From: Tetrahymena elliotti 4EA
Lineage: Eukaryota > Ciliophora > Oligohymenophorea > Hymenostomatida > Tetrahymenidae
DNA length: 64,000 nucleotides
Assembly: GCA_000231825.2 (NCBI GenBank)
Contig: JH720297.1
Coordinates: 2,085,506-2,149,505 of the forward strand
Direction: 5' to 3'
Shown here: positions 10,394 through 23,656 of the stretch, one piece after another
How the letters are laid out: each line of letters opens with the position of its first letter
How positions within the stretch are numbered: position 1 is the first letter of the stretch
Translations under genes and position numbers: made by a program
The notes under the pieces: model-generated
The model's database searches: none
Told to the model about the DNA's origin: nothing
The model's input: the letters and a program-made list of their open reading frames with translations, nothing else

Positions 10394-13300
10394 TCATTCT
10401 TCTTATTACTTGTTAATTAATGAAGCTTCGATGGATCCAGTGTTGGCAAGAGCTCCAGTTTGGAAGATGTTAACAACATTTCTATCATTTAAGCTTGCAG
10501 AAAGTGATTAGTCTTAGATGTTAGAATATCCAAAATTCATAGTTTATTGTTTGGGATCTAAAGTATGTTGGTTGGGTTAGCTGACAAAGCTTTTTTGTAA
10601 TTATTCTGATTGGACAACTCTATTTTCTAAGTTAGTCATATATTAGAACATGGTATCTAATCTGCTATAAATTTATTGCATACTTGCAGCAATGGCTTCA
10701 GTCATGATCTTTTTTTAAAATTATAAATTAAAAAAATAAAATACAATGATAAGAATAGTTTTACATTTTCATCTTCAACTTTAGGGACGAAGTTTTAAGG
10801 ATAAGTTGCAGTTCCATTAACATTCAATTTAGGTTATTAGGAAAATTATGATTAAATGTTTGATTATTAAAATTCAGAGGAAGGATGGAAAGCAATAACA
10901 TTTTTGTTAGAAGCAATAGAATCATTCTGAGACTTATTTGGATTAATAGGGTTGCTGTTATTATGAGAATGAGCTGATTGATGTAAATTGAATTGATTTC
11001 CTACAATTTCAAGTCCAGCATGTAATTAATTTTCAGAAATATGGAGCTATTACTACTATTAAGAGAATGTAGGAGAATTTGATTATTTATTATCAACAAA
11101 TCTTCCATTATTTAATTCCTCATCTCCTCTGTGATTGAAAGTATCTTACAATTATTAAGGAGGAATTATAGAAATTGTTTTTTTGCTAGGAGAAAGAGAA
11201 GCAGTTTTATTTGTTTTGAAAAGAGTCTAAGTATATAATCCACCACTACTATATTCAACTTCATTTTATCTAACTGTAGATCTTTAAACCTATTCAATAT
11301 CTTTAAAAAATTTTATTAAAATTTGTATTTAATAGGATGTATTTATTTCATCTCTAAATTATTAAAATCATATCTTTTTTGATTAAATCATGCCATTAAA
11401 ACAAATGAGTAACTCTAGTTTTAATGTCATAGATTTAGTACTTTGATACTTTATAATAATAGATTAATAAAAATATGTATGATTTATTTACTTTGTATAT
11501 TTTGATCAAAGTTGGTCTTCCAAACCATGCAAAGATTCTGAGAACCTCCAGTAGCGAAGTAGTCACCAGATTGGTTGAATGATACGGTAGTGACATCTTT
11601 ATCATTTGAATAAAGAGTATAAATTTATCTTCCTTAACGGAGATCCCAAATTTTAATTTTAGAGTCAGAACCTGCAGAGGCAAGGAAATAACCAGTTGGA
11701 TGAATAGAGATGCTATTGACTTAAGAGTCATGAGCATTGTAATGTTAAATTAATTTATTAGAACGGATATCAGTGATCTTAATTTTGTGATCAAAAGAGG
11801 AAGAAATCAAGCAAGTACCATCGGGATGGAAAAGAACTTGACTAACAGTGTCCATATGATCACTATAACTGTTAATTTAACTTATTTTTACAGCATCATC
11901 AGAGGTACTATACTTGCTAACTATCTTTTAGAAATTCAAATCCCATAACATAACTGTTTTATCATCTGAAGCAGATGCAACTAATCTCATATCAGGTGAA
12001 ATTACACCAGAGCGAACCCAGTTCTTGTGTCCAGCAAAAGAGCACATAAATTTCTTATCCTACAATCTCCATAATTTTAATGTCTTATCATCAGATGAAG
12101 AAAGCAAGTAGCCACCATCTGTAGAAAAAGACATACTTCTAATTGCACCACAGTGAGCCTTTATAGTAGAGCACTTAGATTATCTATATTATTAACAAAT
12201 TTTTTTATTTTAAATTCTTCTTAGGCTTAGAAAAATGTTTATTTTTTTAATTCTAAATACAATAATGATTTTCATAAAAAAATGGAAATTTTATTTGCGA
12301 ATTCATTCAAAAATGATTTAATAAGAAACAAGATCACAATATTTTTTATTAAAATTATAATGATCATACTTCATTATTAAAAACCATAATCAGTGATATC
12401 TTTTTAGCTATGGCCTATTAAGTTTATTGATAATTAAATTATGTTTGAAATGTTTTCATTTTGTATTTGACTCTTAAATATTTTAAATTATATTTTTAAT
12501 GGCAATAAACTCCCTTTAAAAAACTAAGAATTGATGGTAGTTTAGAACACTTATGAATAATTTTAGGAAAGCTTTAAAATATTTACATTAGCTTTGCTTT
12601 GTATCTTATTTATTTTTTCAATGTTAATTAATAAGTATTTTAACTACTCCAGTTTGAAATAAATAAATAAATTTGGTATATTGACCAAATAAATTTAAAA
12701 TTTATCAGTACTTTTATTTGTTTGTTTGATTGCTTGCTTATTTATTGTCAAAGCAATTAATAATAAAAATTCAAATCTTTTTTTGGGGTTGTTGGTTTGT
12801 TTTTTAACTTATTGATTTGATTTGCTTTTAGATTTTCAGTTTAGCATTATTTTATTTTAAAAATAAAATTTAAAATAAACCAATCAACATAAAGCAAACG
12901 TTTTTAATTTAACAATCATTTTTATTATAAATTGGTGAAGGAGGTTTGATATTTGCTTAGAGCTTTTGTTAATGTTTGTGTATTTTATCTTTTAAAAAAA
13001 TTGCTTTAAAATTTGATTGAAGTTATATATTTTTATTGATAGCATTATTATTAATTTTGAATTTATTTAACTGAATTATTCTATAATCCTTCAAAAAACT
13101 AAATATATTAATTACACTGTGTTCTACCAAAGACGGATTTATCTGTCTTAGCCACAACTTGCAATTGTCTCTCCATCGGGACTGTATTTAACGCAATAAA
13201 CAGGTCCTTTATGTCCTACAAATTTAAAAGGTCTTTGCTATGGCTTAAAATTCCAAACATAAACAATAGAGTCTTTAGAGGATGAAGCAACTTGACGCCT

Positions 13301-13596
13301 AATTAAAATAAAAAACAATTAATAAATAAATCTCTAAAAACATTTAAAAGAGAATTAACAGCAAAAAATAATTTTATAAGCTATTTTGTCAATTAAAATG
13401 CTTGCTAGCTAATAAATTACATCTTGGGATCAAAATCTACAGAAGTGATGATATCTTCATGACCTCTGAATGATCTAGATAAAGCTGGATCATGAGTTGT
13501 TTATTATTCTGTTATTTTGCCTGAAGCGTTATTGCCAAGTTTAGTTTGAGTTTATCTTTGAGATGCTGCTGATGATGTAATAGTAGTTTTCTTCAT
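10394..13596 (-). CDS. POC1: POC1, centriole/basal-body WD40 protein (633 aa)
   Basis: POC1 proteins sit in the walls of centrioles and basal bodies and stabilise them. Five exons keep phase: 13596-13421, 13298-13116, 12183-11492, 11300-10765 and 10708-10394, ending in TGA. The first ~310 residues are WD40 repeats with family-typical strings ([47 protein letters not shown]). After a Q/N/S-rich linker, residues ~530-575 (from [20 protein letters not shown]) match the POC1 C-terminal helix. The start is the first ATG of the open frame, MKKTTITSS. Intron 2 (12184-13115) is 932 nt, long for this window. Fumarase lies 1.26 kb upstream on the same strand. Confidence 0.92.
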
Positions 13597-14852
13597 TTCT
13601 ATGTTATTTTTAATTTAATATTTCTATGTAATTGTTTGTTTGATTATATCTCTCTCTATCTATTTATTTGTTTATTTATTTACAAAGTCTTTAATACTTG
13701 ATTAAAATTCTTTTGCTTTTATTTATTTTCTTCAGAATTTAAATTCAATAATTAATTATTATTCAAAGCATCCAATTCTAATTGAAAATATATCTTGAAT
13801 TCAATCGCATAATATCAATATCTATCTATATATCAAAGTATCTGCTATCATTCATCCTAACAAATCATTCTAAATATTCATATTCCTCCTCAAATTTAAA
13901 GAAAATTTTCAAATTTATTTTCATGATCGCATAAAAGCTGCTATCTAAATCTCTTTGCACTCTCTTCATTATCATTTATAAGCTCAATCAATTCTTAAAA
14001 ATCAAATTTGATTATTTTTTCAATTATCTAACTTTCTCTTAACACAGCAAATACTATTTCAATTTATATATTTATTTCATTAATCAATTCATTCCTTAAT
14101 ATTTATATATTAACTCTTGTCACTCATTTTAAATAAACTAATTTTATTATGATTTTATAAAAATTCAAATTTTTCATGCAAATATCTCTCTTTTTCTAAA
14201 TAATTAAAAATATTCAATAACAACTACATTATTTTTTTTTCAGCTTTTAAAAAAATTTTTAAAATTAAAAAATCAGAATCTTGGTATTTGTGAAAAGTAA
14301 TCAATCAAAATATTTTAATAAAAAATCACTTTATCTTGTAATGCTAAATTTAAAAATCAAAATTAAAAAGTTAAATCTCCCAATTCATGAAAATAATCTT
14401 CAAAAATATTTTAAAATAAACAATAAAAAACTAATTTAACTTTTAATACAAATACCTCTTTTTCTAACTTATTTAAAATATTTAATAATAACTACCTTAT
14501 TTTTTTTCTGTTTTAAAAAGATTATTAAAATTAAAAAATCAAAAATTCTTGAAAAAAACACACCAAAAATATTTTAAAAAAGAACAAAAATTGATTCAAA
14601 TCTTTTTTTAGAATTATTTTTCTTTTGAGAACTAATTGATTTGATAAATAAATAAATAATAAAAGAACTGAGAAGATTTAAATATAATAAATTAATTAAA
14701 TGATTGATGAAGCTTAGTTTTTAATATTTATTATATCAGACAAATACAATTAAGATAAAAAAGTGTTTTATTTGTTTACATAATAAATATAAAACTAAAA
14801 TTTGTTTATTGATTTCATAAAAATAGATTCATGGATTTATTTATTTGATTCC
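13597..14852. other. Intergenic region, POC1 promoter side
   Basis: About 1.25 kb between two minus-strand genes. It must hold the POC1 promoter and 5' leader and the fumarase 3' end. It is T-rich near POC1 with TATT/TTTATT simple runs. I see no gene and no clear motif. Confidence 0.5.
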
Positions 14853-17248
14853 TCAATTCTTCTTAACATATTCAGAAGGACCAAGCATTTATTCAGGCTT
14901 AACCCATTGCTTGAATTATTCTTCAGTGAGGAAACCGAGTTCAAGACCAGATTGTAATAAAGTGAGGTTCTTCTTGTGGGCATTCTTGGCAATCTTAGCA
15001 GCCTTTTCGTAACCAATGTAAGGGTTAAGAGCGGTAACAAGCATGAGAGATTGTTACATAAGGTGGTCAATTCTCTTGGTGTCAGCCTTAATACCAACAA
15101 CACAGTTCTTGGTGAAAGATAAGGAACCTTCTCCCAATAATCTGACAGAGTGGATGATGTTTCTGATGATCATAGGTCTGAAGACATTCAATTCAAAGTG
15201 GCCATTAGATCCACCAACAGAGACAGCAACGTGGTTACCAATAACTTGAGCACAGCACATAGTCAAAGATTCACATTGAGTGGGGTTGACCTTACCAGGC
15301 ATGATAGAGCTACCAGGTTCGTTTTCAGGTAATAATAATTCACCCAAACCAGATCTAGGACCAGAACCCAAGAATCTGATATCGTTAGCGATCTATTTAT
15401 TTATTATTTTAAATAAATTTCTTTCATTCAAAAAAACCTTTTAATTAATATTTTTCTAATTATTACCTTCATAAGAGCACATGCAGTGGTGTTAAGAGCA
15501 CCAGAGAATTCAACGAGAGCATCATTACATTGTAAAGCTTCAAATTTGTTGGGAGCAGTGGTGAATTTGAAACCAGTTTCTCTGCTAACTTCTTCAGCAA
15601 TAGCTTCAGCAAAACCCTATTTAATTTAAAGAATAAATTAAACTTGTTGAATTAAAATCTTCAAATTTCAAATTAATTCATAAAAAAAATTTTAATTTAT
15701 GTAAAACATCTCATTTTTTTTATTTATTCACTAAATGTGCTTATTTGCAATAGAATTTTGTTTGTCGAAAAAAATATTTAATCTAGCTTATAAAAAAAGA
15801 AAAAATTGATTGAGAAAAAGGAAATTTCCGAAGAAGATTTATGAAATTGATAGATTGTTCTATGTTCTTTTAAATAAACTAGCTAATTAATTTATTGTTT
15901 ATTGGTCGTTTTCTATTAATTTTTTTCTATCAAGGAATAAGCTATAAGAAATTGCTAAAAATATCTTTTTTTAAAGGAAGAGTTGAATGGTAAATAATTA
16001 CGGTGTAGGTGTTGAGACCAGTACCGACAGCAGTACCACCTTGAGCGAGTTCAGAGATTTCGGGTAACTTAGATTCGATTCTGTGAATAGCGTTTCTAAT
16101 TTAGGTAACATATCCAGAGAATTCTTGACCAAGGGTGAGGGGAGTAGCATCTTAAGTGTGGGTACGACCAATCTTAATGATGTGCTTGAATTCTTCTTGC
16201 TTATCTTCAAGGGCCTTTAAGAGAGCTCTCAAACCAGGGAGTAAGGTTTTGTGAACTTCCATAACAGCAGCAATATGCATAACTGAGGGGAAAGTATCGT
16301 TGGAAGATTAGGACATGTTAACGTGATCATTGGGATGAACAGCCTTGGAGAAAGGTTGACCTAAGATTTCCATAGCTCTGTTAGCAATAACTTCGTTGGC
16401 GTTCATGTTGCTTTGAGTACCAGAACCAGTTTACCAGATAACCAAAGGGAATTAATCATCCCACTTACCTATTTTAAAATTAAATTGATATAAACACCAT
16501 TCAATCTCAAAAAATCAACAATAAAAATGCAGTTAAAATTTAATTTCATCTTTAAAGCTATTTAAGTAAACTCAATTTCCATTTGATTCTTTTATTGGCT
16601 TATCATTTTTTGCATTACCTTAAAATAGATGCAATTTTAAGTCAATCAATGTTAATGTTTATTCATGATTTATTGATTGATGAAATGGTAAAGAAGTGTT
16701 TTGCATTTATATGATATGATGACTAGCTCTAAGTATTTTTAACTGCCCTTATTTTAATATTTAGTAATCAATTACCTTTAATAACTTCGTCAGCAGCTTC
16801 CATGATAGCACTTGCCTTCTTAACGTCAAGAGCATATCTTTGGTTGACCTTAGCAGCACTCTTCTTGAGGATACCAAAAGCCTTGATGACGGATTTAGGC
16901 ATCTTATCAACATCCTAGCAGATTTCGAAGTTTTGGATAGATCTTTAGGTTTAAGCACCCCATAACTTTTCAGAAGGAACCTTAACTTCACCAAAAGTAT
17001 CGTGTTCAATTCTGAAATTCTAAATTTTATAAAGGAGACATTTAATAAATGAATAACCCCAAAACGTGTAAATTAGTAGAAAAGTTAGAGCTGGTTTAAG
17101 ATACTCATAGATTAAAACACTCCATTCAAATCTATGAGCATCTATTAAATCCCTAATTTCTCTTATATTTAAATAAATATTTTACAGCAGAAAAGCTGTA
17201 ACGAGGAACTAATAACTTAGAAACAGTCTTGAGACTCTTTGAAAGCAT
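14853..17248 (-). CDS. FH: Fumarate hydratase, class II, mitochondrial (487 aa)
   Basis: Catalyses reversible hydration of fumarate to L-malate in the TCA cycle. Five exons keep phase: 17248-17186, 17019-16776, 16468-16002, 15616-15467 and 15392-14853 (TGA). Exon 1 encodes [20 protein letters not shown], a basic serine-rich presequence expected to direct mitochondrial import. The mature part has [29 protein letters not shown], the GRTHTQDATPL active-site region and, at ~335-349, the class II signature [15 protein letters not shown]. Length suits the family. Coding DNA is clearly more GC-rich than its surroundings, as expected for a highly expressed gene, and glutamines use TAA and TAG, for example just before the KQWVKPE segment. 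Confidence 0.96.
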
Positions 17249-18858
17249 TTTAATCAACCTAAATTTTTTGTTTGTTTATTTGTTTATTTATTTTATTGTT
17301 TAGATATTTAAATGATTTATAATTTTTTATTAAGCCCATTTAAATAATAAAAAGATACAAATGATAAAACAAAAAAAAACAAACAATTAATGTTTCATGT
17401 ATATCTTATCATCTTTGTTTATTTGTTAGAAATATCTTCATTGACTTTATAATGAATTTATTATCTTTCTTCCGAATTCTAAATTAATACTTGCATCAGG
17501 TTTTCATCATTCTTTTACATTTCTTATCTTATATGACGAATTCATTTCCTAACACCACCTCAATAATTTACAAATCAATAGGTACTCAAAATAATTGTCA
17601 TTTTTTCTATTTATATAACAATTTTATGATTATCATTCAATTCTTCAATTAATATATCATTTCACATTTATTCAAAAGATTGTAAAAATACCTGTTTAAC
17701 CAACATAATCTTTTATGTCATTTTTAACTAGTTAATTGTCTCACTTACTCATTTAATGCTGAAATAATAAAATAGAAACTGATAAAAAGAAAATATGTAA
17801 TATTTATATATTACATACTAATAGAGATACTTTAGAAGAAACTAATTTTATGCAATCTTGTAAAACTTAAAATCTTAATGAAGATATTGTATTAATGCAT
17901 TCTAGAATTTAATGCTATTGAATTTTTAATTCAAAGCAAATGTCATAAATTTCAATACTTCAAAATAAAAAGTAAAGAGGAATAATAATAAAGTAGAACT
18001 CAACAATTTTTTTTATTTTCATAAATAATTAAAAATTAAATGAAATAAATACTCATATTCAGAACAAAAAATATTGAATATTTCTTTTTTTATTTAAAAT
18101 ATTTTGAATTTAAAATTAAAACTTTTGAAAAAGTCTATGGACACTGGATGGAGGCTATTTATTTACTTTATTTGGAAAACCAAATAATAATCTTTCAATA
18201 ATACTTCAATTATTTAATTATTCTTTCTGTAAATTTCTTAAATGTAAATAGTTTTTAAAATTATCTTCATTTATTTGTTAATTCATTAATTTATTTTTTA
18301 AACCTGTATTGTAATTTTAATAATTAAGTTTAATCGTAAAAGAGAATATGTCAAAGATAATTTGATTTTGATTTTTATAAAAGAAGTTAAGCAATATAAA
18401 AATTCATTTTAAGCAAAAAAAAGAGCTGATATTTATTATTAATTAGAATTAAAAAATAATGAAAACAGTTAATTAAAAAAAAGCTTTGAAAATAAAGTAA
18501 TTGAATAAATTATATTTTTATATACACTCCAATCAAGATTATTTATTTTTTATTTTGATGGATGGATATGCAATATTGACAGTAAATTTGGTTGGTTGAT
18601 TGGATATCAAATAAGTATTTATTGCTAATATTTCTAATAAATTAATAAATTGCACATTATCAGCAGAAAATTAATTATTTATTTATTGATTTGTAATGAA
18701 TGTATTGAAACACATTAAAATTATTGAAATAAAAATACAAAGAGATTTTGCAAAAGCAATTAATTAGTTTATATTTAATATCAAATACTAATATAAAAGG
18801 AAATACTACAAACATATTTTTAACTTATTATTCAAGTTCTGTTTTAGTAAAATTCTAA
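17249..18858. promoter_or_regulatory. Divergent intergenic region
   Basis: About 1.6 kb between the fumarase start (-) and the next gene (+), so promoters for both should lie here. It is about 80% A+T with many TTTATTTG runs. I see no conserved motif and no gene. The assignment rests only on gene orientation. Confidence 0.4.
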
Positions 18859-21384
18859 ATGAGTGCGGTCTACAATAAATCAAGGGTAAAATAGCTCTTT
18901 TTTACTATTAAATACAAAAATACTTCTTATTTATGATTTTAGATCTAAAATGGTAGAAAATGAATGTTTATTATTTAATAACAGGTTGAACCTTTAACTC
19001 CTCGCAAAAATCACAAAAAGAGATTAAGTCCCTACATGTACTTAATACATGATAATATTAGAAAATAAGATTTAGTTAGTTAATATGAAAGCTTTATCAC
19101 TGATAAGCATAACTAAGTATTGGGATAGTAATTCTTTCTTTACTTTTTAAATGTTTAAATGATTCTAAAAAGAATAAGTAGAAATTAAAAATGTTATATA
19201 ATTTTATGGTGATTGTTATAAATTAAGGAAATAAACAAGAGCAAAAAGCAACTTAAATAGATAATAAGTTCCTAAATTACCTTCTGACCCTCTATATAAT
19301 CTTTAGTAAAACTATTTTAATCTAAAAATAAGAAATAAATATTTCAAAATAAATTATATTTAATATTCAAGACATCCTAAAAGGGAAGAAAAAGATTATT
19401 TGCTTATGTAAAATATATTAATAAAATTTTCCCATATAATCAATATAAAAATTTTATTTTTAGGCACAAGAACAGGTCTGTTGGAAATACCTAGTTTAAC
19501 TTACCAAATAACCAAGATCTAGAATAATCCTGTATAACTAAGTACAACACTCATGTAATTAAATCTACATACGAAACTAACAAAAATATTGCTAAAAAAA
19601 CAAGCCAAATTAATTGAATTTTAAATAAAAGCATAAAACTTAGTTTCTTGAAAAAAATGAAATGAAATGGACTATATTTATATTTCTATATGACAATTCT
19701 GTCAGTCCATAAATACCCTCTTATATAATGATATACTAAGTTAAGTTACCAATAAAATACTATATAATAGCAATTCAATAAACTTCTTAAATACTTTGAT
19801 ATCTAGTTACTAATAAAATGCTATCATACTAATCTCTTAACAAATAATTAAAAAAATCCTTTAAAATAATTTTATTTAATTTTAAACAACTGATGTTTTT
19901 ACAAAATCATATATTTTATTTGAAATTTAGTTAAAAATATTTATTAATCAATTAGATGTTGTTTATTTGTTTCAATTTATTATTAATATTTTAGATTGAT
20001 ATTATTTTTTTTAATAAATAAAGCAAGACTAAACACCTGAGAGAGGTAATTCTGTCATGGTAATTTGCATTAATAATTTTTTTATGAAATTTAAATGTTT
20101 AATAATTAAAAGTATATTGATAACTATGCTTCTACAGCTAAGAAAGAAGCAAGAACTCGGTCAACTTCTCCTGGGGGGACTAATGTATGAATTTCATCTT
20201 TTTTTTGACTTACTTAGTTTAACTTGTTTATTTAGAAAAAAGGATCTGCCAAGAAGAAGACTATGGGAACTTCAATTAAAGCTAGATATGAGAAATTAAG
20301 AGATATACTTGAGGAAAGAAATGAAGAACTGGAGAAAGAAAGACTCATTTTTTTGGGTTGTATTCAAAAAATAAAAGAACTTAGAATTAAGTACTTTGGG
20401 GAAAGTGAGGCCTATTTTGTAGAGTAAGTAAAATATATTATTTCTTCATTTTTTCATTACAAAATTTTAATTAAATCTAGCCCAAATGAAAATGCAAAAA
20501 ATTCTTTTGATAAAGAATACTGTGCTTTAGAATTATGCATTTCACAAGACTTATAAAAAAATCAAGAAATAAATAAATCCATTAAAGAAATAGAAAGCAA
20601 AATACTTTAGCAAGAAAAGGTATGATTAATTTTAATTCAAATTGTTATATTTTTAGTTTGTTTTTAAAATTATTTAAACACTCATCATGTACAAATAAAT
20701 TATCAATATCATTTTTAAAGAAGTTATCTTAAATTGAATTGAGATTAGAGGTCATAAAAACTTTGATGAAATAATTGAATAAAAATAAACAAATTTGTAT
20801 GGATTGATTAAAATAATTTATTAATAAATGGCTTAAAAATAATAATAATTTTTATAAAGTAAAAGAATATGCAGATCCAAGAGATTTAGAAAGAAAAAGA
20901 GACATTTTAATTAAAAATGTATGAAAAAGAAAAGATTATTTAGGAACTTCATAAAGCTTTAAATTTATCTGACTAAGAAGTTTAAACTTTGTCAAAAGAA
21001 ATTTATTCTTACCAGTCTAAATTAAGGGAAACTTAATAATAGAATAATTAATAATAAGAACAAAATAGGAAAATGGCTAAAAGAATGAAAGAGTTAAAGA
21101 AAATAGAGGAATATGGAACAACTAACTTGATTATTTAGTAAGAAATTGATAATTTAAAATAGTCAAAATCTGATTTTGAAAGAAAATACTATGAACTTAA
21201 ACATAAAGTTGGAGATATTTCAAAACTCAAAGAAGAAAATATAAACTTAAAATTAGAGATAGATCATCGAATTAAAGATCTTACAGTTGAAAATGAGAAA
21301 ATAAGTAGAGAATACCAGATTTTATTAAAAGAATATAAATTACTTAAAGTCAAGTTAAAATAGTAAGAAGATAAATAGGCATGA
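18859..21384 (+). CDS. Coiled-coil protein with basic N-terminus (432 aa)
   Basis: Nine exons keep phase: 18859-18885, 18985-19127, 19228-19305, 19464-19554, 20024-20059, 20113-20184, 20236-20423, 20481-20619 and 20860-21384 (TGA). The N-terminal ~145 residues are basic and S/T-P rich (VEPLTPRKNHKKRLSPYMY, DQTPERG, TRSTSP). KRLSPYMYLIHDNIRK faintly recalls the first helix of an HMG box, but no third helix follows. From residue ~150 it is almost continuous charged coiled coil (ARYEKLRDILEERNEELEKE; IIQELHKALNLSDQEVQTLS). Family not recognised; a structural or cytoskeletal role is only an inference. Joining the part before 19554 to the part after 20024 rests on phase and on the second part lacking any start codon. 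If wrong, the first part ends at a TGA at 19615-19617. Confidence 0.65.
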
Positions 21385-22378
21385 TTGGTTATATTTCTCA
21401 TAAAGACATTCATATTAACACATATAAATCTATCAACTTATTATTATTCTTTACTTAATATATTTTAATTATTAATAAAATAATCTCCTTGTATTAAAAA
21501 ATATCATTCGTATTTGTAAATAATTTGATCTAATTTATATTCTTACTTTATTTTCTTTTTTTAATAACAAATTAAATTAAACATTTTATTCATAAAATTT
21601 TTAACTCTCTTTAACTTTTAGAAATAAAAGTAGAGGGTCATACAAAAAAAATGTGACCATGGATAAAATTCCCATATCTAGTTATAAATAGTTGGAATGA
21701 AAAACAAAAAAATTAAATTTTGTTGATACCCCTACATAAAAAAAAAAATAAATCATCAAATGTAAATAAAAATATTATTGAAATTAAGTAATCTAGTCTA
21801 TAATTTTATTTTTTTTTATTCTTGTTTTATTTTTTTGTTATAAACCAAAAAAAACATTTTTTTTTCCTACAATTTTTAATTATGATACATAGGATAGTTA
21901 AATAAATTGTAAGTATTTATTTTATGTTTATTTATGAATTAAGGCTCTTAAAAAAGATTTTGATTAAATTAGCTAGCTCAAAATATGTAAATTACTCAGT
22001 TAAGCTCATTTATCAAGCATTACAATATTTGAATAAAAAAATGGATATTGAAGGTATGAGAATTATTATTTGATGGAAAAATAATTTAGTAATTTTTAAA
22101 AATGTTAAAAATTATAATAAAAAATATTCGATAATCAATTTAGTTTGTATTTATTTGATAAATATTTGTTTGGTCAGCTGATAGATTAAAAATTCAAGTT
22201 ACTCAATTGCTTTATACTCTTTTTAATTTATATATTAAAATTTAAAGATTTACCTGTGCGCATTTTACGTCACTTATTTGATTTTTTTGTAGGTAAATTC
22301 TGTCAGTTTAAATCAAAGATAATTTATTATAAAAATAATCATCAATTTTAATAGTTCAAGAATAAAAGCATCCAAAAA
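21385..22378. other. Intergenic region, with a small 3' hairpin
   Basis: About 1 kb between two plus-strand genes. Near 21638-21657 GGTCA and TGACC flank an A-rich loop, a possible 3'-UTR hairpin of the coiled-coil gene. Otherwise AT-rich with no gene seen; the promoter of the Nudix gene must lie in its right half. Confidence 0.35.
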
Positions 22379-23656
22379 ATGAGTTAATCTAAGCAAACTC
22401 CTTAGAAAACTAGTAAGGATTAACAGAATAAGCTAGCTGTAATCCCTAAAAAATCATCATCAGTTATAGTTTGCAGAAAGAAAAGTTCAACACAAGATTA
22501 ATTCAATTATGAATTCTTAGTGCTCAGAAGAAATCCTAAACTACCATTTGGAGGAATGCATTCTTATCCAGGTGGAAATATGGATAAAGAAGATAGTTTT
22601 TTCACATAGCAAAGAAAGCCTAATTGTTATTAATCAAGCTAGATTGTTTATGATTGGTAAGATACTCTCATTTATACAGGAGTTAGAGAGCTTTTTGAGG
22701 AAATCGGAGTTATTTTAGCTAAAAGAAATTAAGAATAAATACTTATAGAATCAGCACAAGCTGAAAAGCTAAAATTTGAAGATATCTATAATGCTACTTT
22801 ACCCGATTTAAGAAAAATATGCAAACCTTTCATAAGAATTATCACAATATAATAGCTCCCTAGAAGATGGGATACTTAATTTTTCTTAATTGAAGTAGAT
22901 GAAAATGGTTCTAATTCCAGTGGAGATAGTTATTGTTTATTTAATATCTTAAAATACTAAAAGACTAAAAATGTTTAGGATTTATATGATATAAACGATT
23001 TAGTTTTAGGTTAAGATGAGTCTGATGAATTTAGTTGGGAAACCCCTCAAACTGCATTACTTAAAGTAAATTTCACCATTTTTTATGATAAAGATATTTA
23101 AAATTAACAAACATTAAAGCCTGAATGAATTTGTTGAAATATAAATATATCTGATGGAAATTTTTATTTTATTATCAAAAAGCATTCTAAGAGTAAATTG
23201 AAACTACCAATCCCTTAATAACTGATCTGCAATCTCATGTTGTCTTTCTAAACTACAGAATAGATAAATGCATTTTTTAGTTAAATAGAAGAATAAAGTC
23301 AAAGATATGCAAAAGAAAGCCAAATAGATTATTTAAGGAGATACCCCTTAACATTTCCTATTGTATTAGATATTTAAAGAAAAGAAAAATTATCTCAAAT
23401 GACTATGTGTGGAGATGAAGAATACCCTATCTAAAAATTACTTGATAGAGAAATTGAATCCCCTTTTAAAGAGGAGTTAAGTCAGGCCTACAAAAGTGTT
23501 AAGATAAATAAAGGATAAAAAATTGAAATAATTACTGATCTCCAAACAGATTTAAAATCAAATATAAAATGTGATTTCTTATCTACCTTTAACCTTATCA
23601 GAACTTTAGATCTAAAAAACTTTGCTTCCAACACACAAACTTAACCAAAATTATGA
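22379..23656 (+). CDS. Nudix hydrolase, NUDT19-like (386 aa)
   Basis: NUDT19-type enzymes hydrolyse acyl-CoA/CoA pyrophosphate bonds, usually in peroxisomes or mitochondria; the substrate here is inferred. Two exons, 22379-23065 and 23183-23656 (TGA), in phase 0. The Nudix box is split by an insert: YPGGNMDKED at ~63-72, then about 30 residues, then TGVRELFEEIGVIL at ~100-113 with the metal-binding RExxEE glutamates. This split box is typical of NUDT19. PRRWDTQFF at ~161-169 matches the family's P-R-F-D-T-FF element, and the C-terminal half keeps its pattern, ending near MTMCGDEEYP. No terminal SKL-type signal is visible (the end is NTQTQPKL). Start is the first ATG of the open frame. Confidence 0.85.

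Noticed and set aside
18985..19127. HMG-box DNA-binding domain
   Set aside because: Only the first helix region resembles the family. The Trp-containing core and third helix are missing.
19555..19617. Coiled-coil gene ending early at TGA 19615-19617 (THVIKSTYETNKNIAKKT)
   Set aside because: The downstream coiled-coil part has no start codon, and a GTAATT donor at 19555 joins it in phase. I kept this only as an alternative.
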